Made by a program: the position numbers and the translations under genes
Source: Pseudomonadota bacterium
Lineage (GTDB): Bacteria; Pseudomonadota; Gammaproteobacteria; Steroidobacterales; Steroidobacteraceae
Reading direction: 5' to 3'
Length of the DNA: 5,476 bases
Assembly (NCBI GenBank): GCA_021792815.1
Contig: JAJYTX010000232.1
Coordinates: 1 to 5,476 of the forward strand
The notes under the pieces: model-generated
What the model was told of the DNA's origin: nothing
The model's input: the letters and a program-made list of their open reading frames with translations, nothing else
Databases searched by the model: none
In this document: positions 5,106 to 5,476 of the stretch, piece by piece
How the letters are laid out: each line of letters opens with the position of its first letter
How positions within the stretch are numbered: position 1 is the first letter of the stretch

Positions 5106-5476
5106 ATGGGCAAGAAGACGATCGATCGACGCTGGCTGCCGCTCAATGCGCTGCGCGCCTTCGAGGGTGTGGCCAAGCACGGCAGTTTCACGGCCGCCGC
5201 CCACGCGCTGCTGATATCCCAGAGCGCGCTGTCGCGGCACGTCATTTCGCTCGAACGGCTGATCGGCGTGCAGCTGTTCGAGCGGCGCCCCCACGCGCTC
5301 ACGCTCACCAAGGCCGGGCAGCATCTGCTGCCGGCGGTCGCCAAGTCCTTCGACCGGCTGGAATACGCGATCGACGACATCCGCAACGAGGGCGCTCCGA
5401 TGCAGCGGACGCTGCGGGTGCAGATGCCGCCGAGCTTCGCCGTGCAGCTCGCGGTGCCGATCCTGCGGGACTTTCG
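5106..5476 (+). CDS. LysR-family transcriptional regulator, N-terminal part (3' end outside window)
   Basis: Translating from the ATG at 5106 gives 123 codons with no stop before the window edge. The opening WLPLNALRAFEGVAKHGSFT (residues 10-29) is the first helix region of the LysR winged helix-turn-helix, in the style of the GcvA branch. Residues 30-61 (TAAAHALL, then ISQSALSRHVISLERLIGVQ, then LFERR) form the helix-turn-helix with recognition helix, and LTLTKAGQHLLP (65-76) is the wing. The linker helix follows (FDRLEYAIDDIR), and the effector domain begins at ~105 with TLRVQMPPSFA. Full-length members are ~300 residues, so about 180 lie outside. It acts in the cytoplasm as a DNA-binding regulator, usually a tetramer answering a small molecule. 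It lies divergent to the enolase-family relic and downstream of the demethylase gene on the same strand, so either could be, or have been, its target. The family call is very safe; the effector is unknown. Confidence 0.95.
   Translation, partial: MGKKTIDRRWLPLNALRAFEGVAKHGSFTAAAHALLISQSALSRHVISLERLIGVQLFERRPHALTLTKAGQHLLPAVAKSFDRLEYAIDDIRNEGAPMQRTLRVQMPPSFAVQLAVPILRDF

Noticed and set aside
1..5476. CRISPR arrays, tRNA or rRNA genes, insertion-sequence ends, toxin-antitoxin or anti-phage genes
   Set aside because: I looked on both strands and saw no regular direct repeats, tRNA-like folds, transposase motifs or defence-type domains.

Overview
The window is GC-rich bacterial DNA. Coding frames use G/C third positions heavily, and the gene content (a barrel-only TonB-dependent receptor piece, an FAD/folate demethylase-type enzyme and a LysR regulator) points to an outer-membrane-bearing proteobacterium. 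The receptor resembles those expanded in sphingomonads, Steroidobacter-like and xanthomonad-type gammaproteobacteria. The exact genus cannot be read from this sequence.

Layout, left to right: (1) the C-terminal ~570 residues of a TonB-dependent outer-membrane receptor, entering from the left edge and ending at 1721. (2) A 379-bp, extremely GC-rich gap (1722-2100) with two strong perfect or near-perfect stem-loops and no convincing gene. (3) A complete 860-residue two-module enzyme (2101-4683) built like dimethylglycine oxidase and sarcosine/dimethylglycine dehydrogenases: an FAD-dependent amine oxidase module followed by a GcvT-like tetrahydrofolate module. (4) On the minus strand, immediately after that gene, a broken N-terminal piece of a mandelate racemase/muconate lactonizing (enolase-superfamily) enzyme; its homology stops within a few bases of the demethylase stop codon. 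(5) A ~210-bp region of lower GC that looks like a divergent promoter region. (6) The N-terminal 123 codons of a LysR-family regulator starting at 5106 and leaving the window on the right. This gene is easily missed because it has no stop codon inside the window.

How they may work together: the receptor could import a scarce compound, and the enzyme would oxidatively remove an N-methyl group from a secondary or tertiary amine (dimethylglycine, sarcosine or a related N-methyl compound), passing the one-carbon unit to tetrahydrofolate. The catalytic His and Tyr of the oxidase module and the key Asp of the folate module are all present, but several normally conserved positions in both modules differ, so the true substrate is open. 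The LysR gene and the broken enolase-family gene are arranged back to back, the classical layout of a LysR regulator and its target. The regulator may therefore have originally controlled the lost enzyme, and the demethylase gene may mark one side of a deletion or insertion. Nothing here is clearly a wholly new system. The most unusual items are the gene relic at the demethylase 3' end and the divergent motif set of the demethylase.
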